From Massilia mucilaginosa (GTDB lineage: Bacteria > Pseudomonadota > Gammaproteobacteria > Burkholderiales > Burkholderiaceae_D): a stretch of 36,973 nucleotides of DNA. The stretch is from NCBI RefSeq assembly GCF_011682145.1, contig NZ_WHJH01000061.1, positions 1 to 36,973 on the forward strand, read 5' to 3'. Below, piece after piece: positions 17,329 through 25,565 of the stretch. Positions within the stretch are counted from its first letter, which is position 1. Each line of letters opens with the position of its first letter. Below the pieces are notes generated by a model that did not search any database, was not told the origin of the DNA, and worked only from the letters and a program-made list of their open reading frames with translations. The position numbers were made by a program, and so were the translations under genes.

Positions 17329-18327
17329 ATGAGCGACAACACTTTCGGCGATTCCAAGGACAACGCGCTGGCAGCGGTCCCGACCACGGGCAACTGGGAA
17401 CGCGAGACCCTGGAAAAGCTGGTCTTTGCCACGGTACGCGAACAGCGCGCCACGCGCCGCTGGGGGATCTTTTTCAGGCTGACGTTTCTCGGGCTGGCGT
17501 TTTTCGCGCTGTGGGCGTTTTTCGATTTCGATTTCACCGGTACCGACGGCGAGACGCTGGGGCGTCATACCGCCCTGATCGAAATCGACGGCAGCATCGA
17601 ATCGGAAGGCAGCGGATCGGCCGACGTGGTGATCCCCTCCTTAAACAAGGCATTTGCCGATTCCGGCTCGGTGGCGGTGGTCCTGCGGATTAACAGCCCG
17701 GGCGGCAGCCCGGTCCAGGCGGGCAATATCGTCGATGAGATCCTGCGCCTGAAACAGGCCTATCCGGCCAAGCCGGTGTACGTGGTGGTCGATGAAATCT
17801 GCGCCTCGGGCGGGTATTACATCGCGGCGGCGGCGGACAGGATCTATGTTAACAAGGCCAGTATTGTCGGTTCGGTCGGGGTGCTGATGGACGGTTTCGG
17901 CTTTACCGGCACCATGGAGAAACTCGGGGTCGAGCGGCGTTTGCTCACGGCCGGCGACAACAAGGGTTTCCTCGATCCTTTCAGCCCGCAATCGGACAAG
18001 CACAAGGCGCATGCCCAGGCCATGCTCAACGAAATCCACCAGCAATTCATTTCCGTGGTGCGTACCGGGCGCGGTAAGCGCCTGAAAGAGACGTCCGAAA
18101 CGTTTTCGGGTCTGTTCTGGAGCGGCGCCAAGGCGGTCGACATGGGCCTGGCCGATGGTTTCGGCACGGTCGAGACGACCGCGCGCGATGTGGTCAAGGC
18201 CGAAGATATTGTCGACTACACGGCGCATGAAGGTTTGCCGGAGCGGGTGCTGAAAAAATTCGGTGCGTCGGTGGGGGCGGGAATGGTAAAAACACTGGGA
18301 CCGGCGGCGCGCCCGGTGTTGCGTTGA
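17329..18327 (+). CDS. S49 family signal peptide peptidase (SppA-like)
   Basis: A 332-residue inner-membrane serine protease of the short SppA type. A cytoplasmic N-terminus and one membrane helix (about 46-65) are followed by a single S49 domain. Motifs are LRINSPGGSPVQAG, the nucleophile S160 in CASGGYYIAAAAD, SIVGSVGV and the general-base lysine K212 in TAGDNKGFLDPF. Family members degrade cleaved signal peptides in the membrane. It lies 51 nt after the Rieske gene and is probably the last member of the rluC run. Short SppA-like proteins could also be SohB-like, but the Ser/Lys arrangement fits SppA. Confidence 0.9.
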   Translation: MSDNTFGDSKDNALAAVPTTGNWERETLEKLVFATVREQRATRRWGIFFRLTFLGLAFFALWAFFDFDFTGTDGETLGRHTALIEIDGSIESEGSGSADVVIPSLNKAFADSGSVAVVLRINSPGGSPVQAGNIVDEILRLKQAYPAKPVYVVVDEICASGGYYIAAAADRIYVNKASIVGSVGVLMDGFGFTGTMEKLGVERRLLTAGDNKGFLDPFSPQSDKHKAHAQAMLNEIHQQFISVVRTGRGKRLKETSETFSGLFWSGAKAVDMGLADGFGTVETTARDVVKAEDIVDYTAHEGLPERVLKKFGASVGAGMVKTLGPAARPVLR

Positions 18328-18349
18328 GTTCGAAGTTGAAATATTTTCC

Positions 18350-18377
18350 TTGAAAGTTCGGGCAGGTGTTCTATAGT
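18350..18377 (+). promoter_or_regulatory. Orphan promoter-like sequence
   Basis: TTGAAA (18350-18355) and TATAGT (18372-18377) with a 16-bp spacer, just after the S49 gene. No plus-strand gene follows. Downstream lies AAGGGAGG without a usable start codon, then a perfect 16-bp palindrome (18460-18475, centre CATG). It could drive a small transcript, but there is no T-tract terminator. The rest of 18328-18485 shows nothing else recognisable. Confidence 0.3.
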
Positions 18378-18485
18378 GGACCTGTAGTTCTTTCCAAGGG
18401 AGGCCGATATAAAAAGTAAAGCGTGTGTTGGCAGCATATTGTTTGAAATGAACTACTAACCGCATCATGATGCGGCATAGAGAGA

Positions 18486-18724
18486 ATTACAATTCCTCGC
18501 ATGAAGTCCCCGCACGGGGACCTGGAAACGGCGGCGTAAAAGCCGTCGTTTTCCATCCAGCCGATGTATTCCCGCCCTTGTATATTGACCCATGTTCCGA
18601 TGTGCGTTTCGCTGGTGGCGAGGACTGATCGGTGATCACCCAATAAACCGCGTCGTCCGCACGCAAAAGCGCAGGGACGACGGGTTTGACGTCTTCGGTG
18701 TGCAACCACGCCTGCCACCGCCCA
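18486..18724 (-). pseudogene. Possible frameshifted small gene
   Basis: On the minus strand two reading frames each look protein-like over part of the segment. The first, about 18705-18615, reads HTEDVKPVVPALLRADDAVY followed by WVITDQSS. A second frame, about 18615-18486, reads HIGTWVNIQGREYIGW, then MENDGFYAAVSRSPCGDFM. They join near TCCTCGCCACC, as one would expect from a single frameshift in one ORF. The region lies directly downstream of the hypothetical gene at 18748-19158 and in that gene's frame at first. No family was recognised. A sequencing error or a real decayed gene are both possible. Confidence 0.3.
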
Positions 18725-18747
18725 CGATTGCGGGGCGATGAAGGGGA

Positions 18748-19158
18748 TCAATCCAGGCAGAAATCGCTGTTTTCGGCATCCACCGTGCGCAGCGGGTCGG
18801 TCATTTGCTGCGACGACGCCACATCGAGCGCCACCTGGCCGGCGCAATTGGCGCGCAGGCCCGCTTCGGCCATGCCGGCGCCAGCCGCGTCGCCATCGAC
18901 GCCCTGGAATCCACCCTGGCTCAGCCATTCCTGGAAGCCCTGATTGGCCTGGGCATACCAGCGCGCCTGCGGCGACACGCGCACCATGCCCGGCACCAGC
19001 ATGCGCGGCAGGTGGATGCCGCCGGTCCAGCGGGCGATCGCATCGCGCGTCGTTTCCAGCGCCGACTGCGCCAGCGGATTGTCGGGGAGATTGTCGGCGG
19101 CCGATTCCAGGAAGTCGGCGTTGTCCAATGGCGTCGCGGCGTTAGTAATGGTGCGCAT
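18748..19158 (-). CDS. Hypothetical protein
   Basis: A 136-residue acidic protein of unknown family with codon use like the neighbouring genes. It has no signal peptide, membrane helix or recognised motif. Notable parts are an Ala/Asn/Asp-rich N-terminus, a central RWTGGIHLPRMLVPGMVRV segment and two cysteines (RANCAG, DFCLD). The ATG at 19158 is preferred because AGGACC precedes it by about 6 nt; upstream in-frame ATGs at 19170 and 19173 exist. It is divergent from rsuA and stands alone. No function is offered. Confidence 0.5.
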   Translation of the reverse strand: MRTITNAATPLDNADFLESAADNLPDNPLAQSALETTRDAIARWTGGIHLPRMLVPGMVRVSPQARWYAQANQGFQEWLSQGGFQGVDGDAAGAGMAEAGLRANCAGQVALDVASSQQMTDPLRTVDAENSDFCLD

Positions 19159-19225
19159 CCTGGTCCTCATCATGTTGGTACTGTTCAGTTATCCTAGTGG
19201 TGCCGTAAGCATTGGCAGGTGGCGT

Positions 19226-19362
19226 TAGGCCGATTCCTACTGAAGTTTCAGTGTAACAACCGGACCCCTGTCACTCTTGATCTGTGTCAAAGATGCGTAA
19301 TGGCTCTTCCGTAATTCGCACTGGTTCGGCATTTGTCCTACAAACCACTAGGCCGATTCCTA
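19226..19362. promoter_or_regulatory. Repeated TAGG-N6-CCTA boxes upstream of rsuA
   Basis: The exact 14-mer TAGGCCGATTCCTA occurs at 19226-19239 and again at 19349-19362, 123 bp apart in the same orientation. Each contains the inverted half-sites TAGG and CCTA, the sort of dyad bound by NarL/RcsB/BvgA-type response regulators. An inverted pair CCTAGTGGT (19193-19201) and ACCACTAGG (19344-19352) surrounds them. The region is the shared upstream sequence of rsuA and the divergent hypothetical gene. Confidence 0.45.
19277..19290. promoter_or_regulatory. FNR/Dnr-like box
   Basis: TTGATCTGTGTCAA matches the TTGAT-N4-(A/G)TCAA consensus of FNR/ANR/DNR regulators. It lies about 107 bp upstream of the rsuA start and between the two TAGG-N6-CCTA boxes. 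A role in oxygen- or NO-responsive control of rsuA or the divergent gene is inference. Confidence 0.45.
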
Positions 19363-19396
19363 TCCGCTACGGGGCGCATCTGGTAAAGTCTCGCCC

Positions 19397-20113
19397 ATGA
19401 GTAAATTATCTTTGGACCGCATCCTGCAATCGCAGGGATTCGGCACACGCAAATACTGCCGCACCCTGATCGAGGATGGCGAAATCGTCATCAACGGCGC
19501 TCCCCACACCGACTACAAGACCGCGATCGACACCGAGGGCCTGGTCATGACCATCTTCGACGAAGAGTGGGTCTACCGCGAACATGTGTATATCGCGCTG
19601 CACAAACCGGTCAACGTCGAGTGTTCGCGCAAGCCGAGCCACCATCCGGGCGTGCTGACCTTGCTGCCCGAACAATTCACCTGGCGCGACGTGCAACCGG
19701 TCGGCCGGCTCGACCACGACACCACCGGCATGTTGCTGATGTCCGACGACGGGCCGTTCATCCACACCCAGTCCTCGCCCAAGCGGCACGTGCCCAAGAT
19801 ATATCAGGCCACCACGCAGGACCCCGTCACGCCTGAACTGATTGCACAACTCCTGTCCGGCGTCAAACTGCATGACGAGCCGGCGCCACTGGCGGCGCTC
19901 AGCTGTGTGCAGCGCGGCGAGCACCAGCTCGAAATCGTGCTGGAACAAGGCAAGTATCACCAGGTCAAACGCATGCTGGCCGCGGCCGGCAACCATTGCA
20001 GCGCGCTGCACCGGTCCGCCATCGGCCAGCTGACCCTGGAGTCGCTCGGCCTTGCCGAAGGCGAATGGTGCTACCTGGATCAGGCGCAGCGCGACTTGCT
20101 GGTGCCCGCTTGA
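19397..20113 (+). CDS. rsuA: 16S rRNA pseudouridine(516) synthase RsuA
   Basis: A 238-residue pseudouridine synthase acting on 16S rRNA U516 in E. coli. An N-terminal S4 domain (LDRILQSQGFGTRKYCRTLI) is followed by the catalytic domain with D106 in PVGRLDHDTTGMLLMSDDG. Other family blocks are ALHKPVNVECS, PKIYQATT and LEQGKYHQVKRMLAAAGNH. The length matches RsuA (231 in E. coli). The start is the ATG giving MSKLSLDRIL. It is followed 19 nt later by the fumarylacetoacetase-family gene on the same strand. Confidence 0.92.
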   Translation: MSKLSLDRILQSQGFGTRKYCRTLIEDGEIVINGAPHTDYKTAIDTEGLVMTIFDEEWVYREHVYIALHKPVNVECSRKPSHHPGVLTLLPEQFTWRDVQPVGRLDHDTTGMLLMSDDGPFIHTQSSPKRHVPKIYQATTQDPVTPELIAQLLSGVKLHDEPAPLAALSCVQRGEHQLEIVLEQGKYHQVKRMLAAAGNHCSALHRSAIGQLTLESLGLAEGEWCYLDQAQRDLLVPA

Positions 20114-20132
20114 TTGCGCTTTAGCTCACATT

Positions 20133-21131
20133 ATGAAATTAGCCACACTCAAGGACGGTAGCCGCGACGGCCAGCTGGTGGTGGTCGCGCGCGACCTGAA
20201 AACGGCGCACGTGGCCGACGGCATCGCGCCCACCCTGCAGGCGGCGCTGGACGACTGGGCCTTCATCGCGCCCCAGCTGAACGACCTGTCTCTTCTGCTC
20301 AATACCGGGCGCACGGCGCGCAGTTTCGATTTCGATACGGCAAAGTGCATGGCGCCGCTGCCGCGCGCGTTCCAGTGGGTCGATGGCTCGGCGTATGTCA
20401 ATCACGTCGAGCTGGTGCGCAAGGCGCGCAATGCCGAGATGCCGGCCTCGTTCTGGGAAGATCCGCTGATGTACCAGGGCGGCAGCGATGATTTTCTCGG
20501 GCCGACCGACGAGATCGTGCTGGCGCATGAAGAGTGGGGCATCGATTTCGAGGCCGAGATGGCCGTGATCACGGGCGATGTGCCGATGGGCAGCACGCCG
20601 CACCAGGCTTTCGACCAGATCCGCCTGCTGATGCTGGTCAATGATGTATCGCTGCGTAACCTCATTCCGGCCGAGCTGGGCAAGGGTTTCGGTTTCTTGC
20701 AGTCCAAGCCGGCATCGTCGTTTTCGCCGGTGGCGGTCACGCCCGATGAGCTGGGCGACGCCTGGCAGGACGCCAAGGTGCATTTGCCGCTGCGTTCGAC
20801 CTGGAACGGCAAGCTGGTCGGCCAGCCGCATGCCGGCGTCGATATGGTATTCAACTTCGCTCAACTGCTGGCACATTTGTGTAAAACCCGCAATGCGCGC
20901 GCCGGAACGATTCTTGGTTCGGGCACGGTGTCGAACAAGGATGCCAAGCGCGGCTACTCCTGCATCGCCGAGAAGCGCGCGCTGGAGATGATCGCCGATG
21001 GCGTCTCAAGCACGCCGTTCATGCTGTTTGGCGACACCATCAGGATCGAGATGCTCGATGGCGCGGGCAAGTCGATTTTTGGCGCCATCGATCAGACGGT
21101 GAAACAGGCTGAAGCGAAGAAAACCCGTTAA
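20133..21131 (+). CDS. Fumarylacetoacetate hydrolase family protein
   Basis: A 332-residue FAH-fold enzyme. An N-terminal domain (about 1-100) precedes the catalytic domain with metal-binding acidic residues in EEWGIDFEAEMAVITGD, then IRLLMLVNDVSLRNLIP, FGFLQSKPASSF and GTILGSGTVSN. Family members cleave carbon-carbon bonds or hydrate beta-keto acids in aromatic compound or amino acid breakdown. The tyrosine pathway partners (hmgA, maiA) are not adjacent, so the substrate is unknown. The ATG at 20133 starts MKLATLKDGSRDGQLVVVARD, the usual N-terminus. Its stop overlaps by 3 bp with the stop of the convergent membrane gene. Confidence 0.88.
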   Translation: MKLATLKDGSRDGQLVVVARDLKTAHVADGIAPTLQAALDDWAFIAPQLNDLSLLLNTGRTARSFDFDTAKCMAPLPRAFQWVDGSAYVNHVELVRKARNAEMPASFWEDPLMYQGGSDDFLGPTDEIVLAHEEWGIDFEAEMAVITGDVPMGSTPHQAFDQIRLLMLVNDVSLRNLIPAELGKGFGFLQSKPASSFSPVAVTPDELGDAWQDAKVHLPLRSTWNGKLVGQPHAGVDMVFNFAQLLAHLCKTRNARAGTILGSGTVSNKDAKRGYSCIAEKRALEMIADGVSSTPFMLFGDTIRIEMLDGAGKSIFGAIDQTVKQAEAKKTR

Positions 21132-21616
21132 TACCCGTGCATACGCTTTAGATAGGCCGGCAAAAACCACCATACGCACATGATGAACGTGGCGATCCCG
21201 CCCGCCATGATCAGCCCCACCACGTGCCCGAACACTTCCGACATCACCAGGTTGGTTGCCAGAATCAGCGCGATCGCCAACGTGAACGCGCCCGCCACGA
21301 TCTGCCGCGTCGCCACGCGCTTGAAGCGCGCGCGGTCGTTGAGCGGGCGCATTAGCCGGTGCTGAATCGCCGGCGCGCTCAATAGCACCAAACTCATCAG
21401 TGCAAGCACGAAGGTCGCCAGGAACACCAGCTTCTCGGTGTGCACGATCTGCTTGAAGCCGCCGTTGAACGGCAGGATGATCAGGAAGGCCGTCAGCATC
21501 TGCGCGCCCGGCAGCAGGATGCGCTGTTCGCTGAGCATGTCGGAAAAGTCGCCATCCTCCTTGAGGTCGGCGTCGACCAGCGCTTCCTGGGGATCGGGTG
21601 GGACCATCGAATTCAT
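21128..21616 (-). CDS. DUF6328-like integral membrane protein
   Basis: A 162-residue membrane protein. A cytoplasmic N-terminus (about 45 residues with several acidic groups) is followed by four hydrophobic segments: LTAFLIILPFNGGF, LVFLATFVLALMSLVLL, VAGAFTLAIALILATNLV and VGLIMAGGIATFIMCVWWFL. The segments ERILLPGAQMLTAF and RFKRVATRQIV fit the uncharacterised DUF6328 family as I remember it. The molecular role is unknown. It is a single gene between convergent FAH and divergent flhB. Confidence 0.72.
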   Translation of the reverse strand: MNSMVPPDPQEALVDADLKEDGDFSDMLSEQRILLPGAQMLTAFLIILPFNGGFKQIVHTEKLVFLATFVLALMSLVLLSAPAIQHRLMRPLNDRARFKRVATRQIVAGAFTLAIALILATNLVMSEVFGHVVGLIMAGGIATFIMCVWWFLPAYLKRMHGY

Positions 21617-21645
21617 GATATTCGTGTAGAGGTTGATAATTTTCG

Positions 21646-21651
21646 ATTATA
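21646..21651 (-). promoter_or_regulatory. Consensus -10 element for the DUF6328-like gene
   Basis: TATAAT on the minus strand (CGTATAATCG), about 30 bp before the ATG at 21616. No good -35 is present at 17 bp. The predicted leader would be about 23 nt. Confidence 0.4.
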
Positions 21652-21776
21652 CGAGAGCCCGCGCCTTTGCCCCGTTCGCCTGCCACCGGCCGAATTGAGC
21701 CCTGTTTGCCGCCCTAATCGCTAGATAGCTTCAGAGCAATATCGCGAATAATGGCATCTGTTAACGGGAGCCTGGC

Positions 21777-22955
21777 ATGTCAGACAGTAGCGACGCAGAA
21801 AAGACAGAAGCAGCGTCACCCAAGCGATTGGAGCAGGCGCGTGAAGAAGGCGACGTGCCCCGATCGCGTGAAGTGGCAACCTTTACTGTCCTGATGACGG
21901 CTGGCTGCACCCTGTGGTTCTTCGGTGCCGGCATCGTACGCCAGCTCAACGCGACCATGATCTCCGGCATGGCCATGGACCGCGAGCAAATCTTCAATCC
22001 GAACGCCATGATCCTGCGCGTGGCCAGCGATATCGCCCAGGTCATGCTGGCCTGCCTGCCATTGGCGCTGGCCGTCATGCTGGTGGCGCTGGCCTCGCCC
22101 CTGCTGATCGGCGGCTGGCTGTTCAGCAGCAAGTCCTTCATGCCCAATTTCAACAAGCTGAATCCGGTGCGCGGCCTGACCAACATGGTGTCCACCAACG
22201 CGCTGGTCGAATTGTTCAAGGCGATCGTCAAGACCATCGTGGTCGGCACCATCGCCTGGATGGTCGTGATGAGCCAGAAAGAGGCCGTCATCGGCCTGGC
22301 GGTCGAGCCCCTGAAAAGCGGCAGCGCCCACATGATCGACCTGATCGGTTCGGCGTTCCTGTTCATCGTCGGCGGCCTCGGCATCGTGGCCGCGATCGAC
22401 GGTCCTTACCAGATCTGGCATTACGCGAACAAGCTCAAGATGACGCGCCAGGAAATGATCCAGGAGTCGAAAGAGTCGGACGGCAATCCTCAGATCAAAG
22501 GCAAGATCCGCCAGATGCAGCGCGAAATGTCGCAGCGCCGCATGATGGCCGACGTGCCGACCGCCGATGTGGTCGTCACCAACCCGACCCACTACGCGGT
22601 GGCGCTGAAATACGCCGACGGCCAGCGCGGCGCGCCGCGCGTGGTGGCCAAGGGCGCCGATGAAGTGGCGGCCAGGATTCGCGAACTGGCCAAGGAAAAC
22701 AATGTGGCCATGCTGGAAGCGCCGGCGCTGGCGCGTGCGCTGCACAAGCACACCGAGATCGGCGACGAGATTCCGGAAGCGCTGTACTCGGCGGTGGCCG
22801 AAGTGCTGGCGTATGTGTTCCAGCTGCGCACCTACAAGAAGGAGGGCGGAACCTATCCCGACCGGCCGACCAGGCTGCGCGTACCACCCGAGCTCGACCC
22901 GCATGACCCGGCATCGCAAACGACACCTGAACCGAAGAACGGAGCCACACCATGA
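21777..22955 (+). CDS. flhB: Flagellar type III export protein FlhB
   Basis: A 392-residue inner-membrane export gate protein that switches substrate specificity from rod/hook to filament proteins. The cytoplasmic N-terminus (EKTEAASPKRLEQAREEGDVPRS) is standard. Four membrane helices follow between about 33 and 210. The C-terminal cytoplasmic domain has the autocleavage motif NPTH at 269-272 in VVVTNPTHYAVALKY. The tail after about 350 is Pro-rich. GGGAGCC precedes the start. The stop overlaps the flhA ATG as ATGA, so the two are translationally coupled. It opens the flagellar block. Confidence 0.96.
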   Translation: MSDSSDAEKTEAASPKRLEQAREEGDVPRSREVATFTVLMTAGCTLWFFGAGIVRQLNATMISGMAMDREQIFNPNAMILRVASDIAQVMLACLPLALAVMLVALASPLLIGGWLFSSKSFMPNFNKLNPVRGLTNMVSTNALVELFKAIVKTIVVGTIAWMVVMSQKEAVIGLAVEPLKSGSAHMIDLIGSAFLFIVGGLGIVAAIDGPYQIWHYANKLKMTRQEMIQESKESDGNPQIKGKIRQMQREMSQRRMMADVPTADVVVTNPTHYAVALKYADGQRGAPRVVAKGADEVAARIRELAKENNVAMLEAPALARALHKHTEIGDEIPEALYSAVAEVLAYVFQLRTYKKEGGTYPDRPTRLRVPPELDPHDPASQTTPEPKNGATP

Positions 22956-25036
22956 ACCGCCTGAATATGCCCTCCTGGTTAAGTGGAATGAAAGGCGGCG
23001 GCAACGCCCTGGCGGCGCCGGCCATCATCATCATGCTCTTGATGATGATGATCCTGCCGCTGCCGGCCTTCGTGCTGGACGTGTTCTTCAGCTTCAACAT
23101 CGCGCTGTCGGTCATCGTGCTCTTGACCAGCCTGTACACCGTCAAGCCGCTCGACTTCATGGCCTTCCCGACCATCCTGCTGGTGTCGACCATGCTGCGC
23201 CTGTCGCTGAACGTGGCCTCGACCCGGATCGTGCTGACCGAAGGCCACACCGGCGGCGCCGCGGCCGGTAAAGTGATTGAAGCCTTCGGTCACTTCTTGA
23301 TCGGTGGCAACTACACGGTCGGTATCGTTGTGTTTATCATTTTGACCATCATTAACTTTACCGTCGTCACCAAGGGTGCCGGCCGTATCGCCGAAGTGGG
23401 CGCGCGTTTCGCCCTCGACGCGATGCCGGGTAAACAGATGGCGATCGACGCCGACCTCAACGCCGGCCTGATCGCCGAAGACGAAGCGCGCCGCCGCCGT
23501 ACCGAAGTCGCCCAGGAAGCCGAGTTCTACGGCGCCATGGACGGTGCCTCGAAATACGTGCGCGGCGATGCGGTGGCCGGCATCATGGTCACCGTGATCA
23601 ACGTGATCGGCGGCCTGCTGGTCGGTGTCTTGCAGCACGACATGCCCTTCGGCGAAGCGGCCAAGACCTACACCCTGCTGGCCATCGGTGACGGCCTGGT
23701 GGCGCAGATTCCCTCGCTGATCATCTCGACCGCGGCCGGTATCGTGGTCTCGCGCGTGGCCAGCGACCAGGACATCGGCACCCAGCTGGTGCGCCAGTTG
23801 TTCGCCAAGCCGGAAGTGCTGTACATTACCGCCGCGATCATCGGCGGCATGGGCTTGATTCCTGGCATGCCGAACATGGTATTCCTGCTGCTGGCCGCTG
23901 CGCTGGGCGGCACCGCCTATCTGATCAACAAGAAAGCCAAGGCGCCGCCGCCGGAAGAAATCGCAGCACCGGTGCCGCCGGCCCCGACCGAGCAGGAAGA
24001 GGCCAGCTGGCAAGACATCATGCCGGTCGATACCCTGGGACTGGAAGTCGGCTACCGTTTGATTCCGCTGGTCGACAAGACCCAGGGCGGCGAGCTGCTC
24101 AAGCGCATCAAAGGGATCCGCAAGAAGTTTGCGCAGGAAGTCGGTTTCCTGGCGCCGCCGGTGCACATCCGCGACAACCTGGAACTGAAACCGTCGGCCT
24201 ACCGCATCACGCTCAAGGGCGTGGAAGTGGGCAGCGGCGAGTCGATGAACGGGCAGTTCCTGGCGATCAATCCGGGCATGGCGAGCGGCAGCCTGGCCGG
24301 CCTGGTGACCACCGATCCGGCCTTCGGCCTGCCGGCGGTGTGGATCGACGCCGGCCTGCGCGACGAAGCGCAGAGCATGGGCTACACGGTGGTCGATGCC
24401 GGTACTGTCGTGGCAACGCACCTGAACCATTTGATTACCACCCACGCGTCGGAATTGCTCGGCCGTGCCGAAGTGCAAGCCTTGCTCGACCATCTGGCCA
24501 AGGAAGCGCCGAAGCTGGTGGAAGACCTGGTGCCGAAGCTGGTGTCGCTGTCGACCCTGCAGAAAGTGTTGCAGAATTTGCTGATCGAAGGCGTGCACAT
24601 CCGTGATATGCGGACCGTGATCGAGACTCTGGCCGAGTACGCGCCGCAGACCCAGGATCCGGCCGATCTGACGGCCGTGGTCAGGATTGCGCTGGGGCGC
24701 GCGATTGTGCAGCAGCTGTTCCCGGGGACGAATGAGTTGTCGGTGATGACCCTGGATAACCGGCTTGAGCGCTTGCTGATGCAGGCCATGGGCGCGGGCG
24801 GCGATGGCGCCGGGATCGAGCCGGGCCTGGCCGATACGATCGCGCAGCAGGCTGGCGCGGCGGCGGCGCAGCAGGAGCAGATGGGCTTGACGCCGGTGTT
24901 GCTGGTGCCGGGTCCGTTAAGGGCCTTGTTGTCGAAATTCCTGCGCCGGGCGCTGCCGCAGTTAAAGGTGCTGTCGCACAATGAGATTCCGGAGACCAAG
25001 ACGATTCATGTGACGAATTTGGTGGGTGCGCAGTAA
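22952..25036 (+). CDS. flhA: Flagellar type III export protein FlhA
   Basis: A 694-residue export gate component, normal length. About eight membrane helices occupy residues 15-330. The cytoplasmic loop carries the FHIPEP signature (RFALDAMPGKQMAIDADLNA). A large C-terminal cytoplasmic domain (about 350-694) docks chaperone-substrate complexes. Landmarks are LSLNVASTRIVL, AGRIAEVGARF and the late block ALGRAIVQQLF. It overlaps flhB by 4 nt. In many relatives flhF follows directly; here about 740 bp with a nuclease gene and palindromic repeats intervene. Confidence 0.96.
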   Translation: MNRLNMPSWLSGMKGGGNALAAPAIIIMLLMMMILPLPAFVLDVFFSFNIALSVIVLLTSLYTVKPLDFMAFPTILLVSTMLRLSLNVASTRIVLTEGHTGGAAAGKVIEAFGHFLIGGNYTVGIVVFIILTIINFTVVTKGAGRIAEVGARFALDAMPGKQMAIDADLNAGLIAEDEARRRRTEVAQEAEFYGAMDGASKYVRGDAVAGIMVTVINVIGGLLVGVLQHDMPFGEAAKTYTLLAIGDGLVAQIPSLIISTAAGIVVSRVASDQDIGTQLVRQLFAKPEVLYITAAIIGGMGLIPGMPNMVFLLLAAALGGTAYLINKKAKAPPPEEIAAPVPPAPTEQEEASWQDIMPVDTLGLEVGYRLIPLVDKTQGGELLKRIKGIRKKFAQEVGFLAPPVHIRDNLELKPSAYRITLKGVEVGSGESMNGQFLAINPGMASGSLAGLVTTDPAFGLPAVWIDAGLRDEAQSMGYTVVDAGTVVATHLNHLITTHASELLGRAEVQALLDHLAKEAPKLVEDLVPKLVSLSTLQKVLQNLLIEGVHIRDMRTVIETLAEYAPQTQDPADLTAVVRIALGRAIVQQLFPGTNELSVMTLDNRLERLLMQAMGAGGDGAGIEPGLADTIAQQAGAAAAQQEQMGLTPVLLVPGPLRALLSKFLRRALPQLKVLSHNEIPETKTIHVTNLVGAQ

Positions 25037-25065
25037 CAAAGTTCTTGTAGCCCTTTACCTCGTCG

Positions 25066-25173
25066 TTCCCGCGAAGGCGGGAACCCAAGTTTCTTGCTCA
25101 GCCGTTGGCGACGGAACGAACTTGGGTTCCCGCCTTCGCGGGAAGTCGGGTCTGGCAATGCCAGAGACGACGG
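25066..25173. repeat. REP-like palindromic repeats R1 and R2
   Basis: R1 at 25066-25091 forms a TTCCCGC/GCGGGAA hairpin. R2 at 25119-25144 is its exact 26-bp reverse complement, 27 bp away. R2 continues to 25173 with a second hairpin, TCTGGC/GCCAGA around AAT. A third, direct copy lies at 25566-25619. Such palindromes are typical of REP/BIME-like dispersed repeats in GC-rich proteobacteria. They could also slow or end transcription after flhA, though no T-tract is present. Confidence 0.8.
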
Positions 25174-25200
25174 GTTAGTGGCGGGGAACGACGACACCCC

Positions 25201-25506
25201 TTAGTCCGCAGTGAAATCCAGATACAAATCGCGCCATGTTGGATTGCCGGCCTGCACCAGATTCACCTTCCAGTTGCGCCGCCACTTCTTGATCTGCTTC
25301 TCGCGCTTGATCGCTTCCATGATGTCAAAGTGCATTTCATACCAAACCAGCTTGTCCACCCGATAGCGCTTTGTGAAACCCTCGGCAAGGGCGCTACGAT
25401 GTTGCCAGATACGCTTCACCAGGTCCGATGTCACGCCCGTGTACAAGGTGCCATACGGATCGCTGGCGAGGATATAGACATAGCTGTACTTTTCCATGGC
25501 ATGCAT
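25201..25506 (-). CDS. GIY-YIG domain nuclease (stand-alone, YhbQ/UPF0213-like)
   Basis: A 101-residue protein. The N-terminal YVYILASD and GTLYTGVTSDLVKRIWQHR blocks match the GIY-YIG core, with R and H in the usual catalytic positions. Downstream are RVDKLVWYE, the catalytic-glutamate region MEAIKREKQIKKWRR and the C-terminal GNPTWRDLYLDF. No extra DNA-binding domain is attached. Short proteins like this are common in bacteria and mostly uncharacterised. It lies opposite to the flagellar genes and is bracketed by palindromic repeats. Starts at 25506 or 25497 are both possible; neither has a strong ribosome-binding site. Confidence 0.85.
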   Translation of the reverse strand: MHAMEKYSYVYILASDPYGTLYTGVTSDLVKRIWQHRSALAEGFTKRYRVDKLVWYEMHFDIMEAIKREKQIKKWRRNWKVNLVQAGNPTWRDLYLDFTAD

Positions 25507-25565
25507 GGTGGGCTGTTACAAGTGCTGGTTTCTGGCCTGGCTCAATGGTGTGGGAGATTACGCGT

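Noticed and set aside
22979-24598. A 539-codon minus-strand frame opposite flhA
   Set aside because: It lies wholly antisense to an unmistakable FlhA and reads as His/Gln/Arg-rich sequence.
25066-25091. Intrinsic terminator of flhA
   Set aside because: The hairpin is strong but lacks a following T-tract and recurs elsewhere as a dispersed repeat.
25066-25173. CRISPR-like repeat array
   Set aside because: Repeats are palindromic, only three in number, irregularly spaced and in mixed orientation, with no cas genes; REP-like elements fit better.
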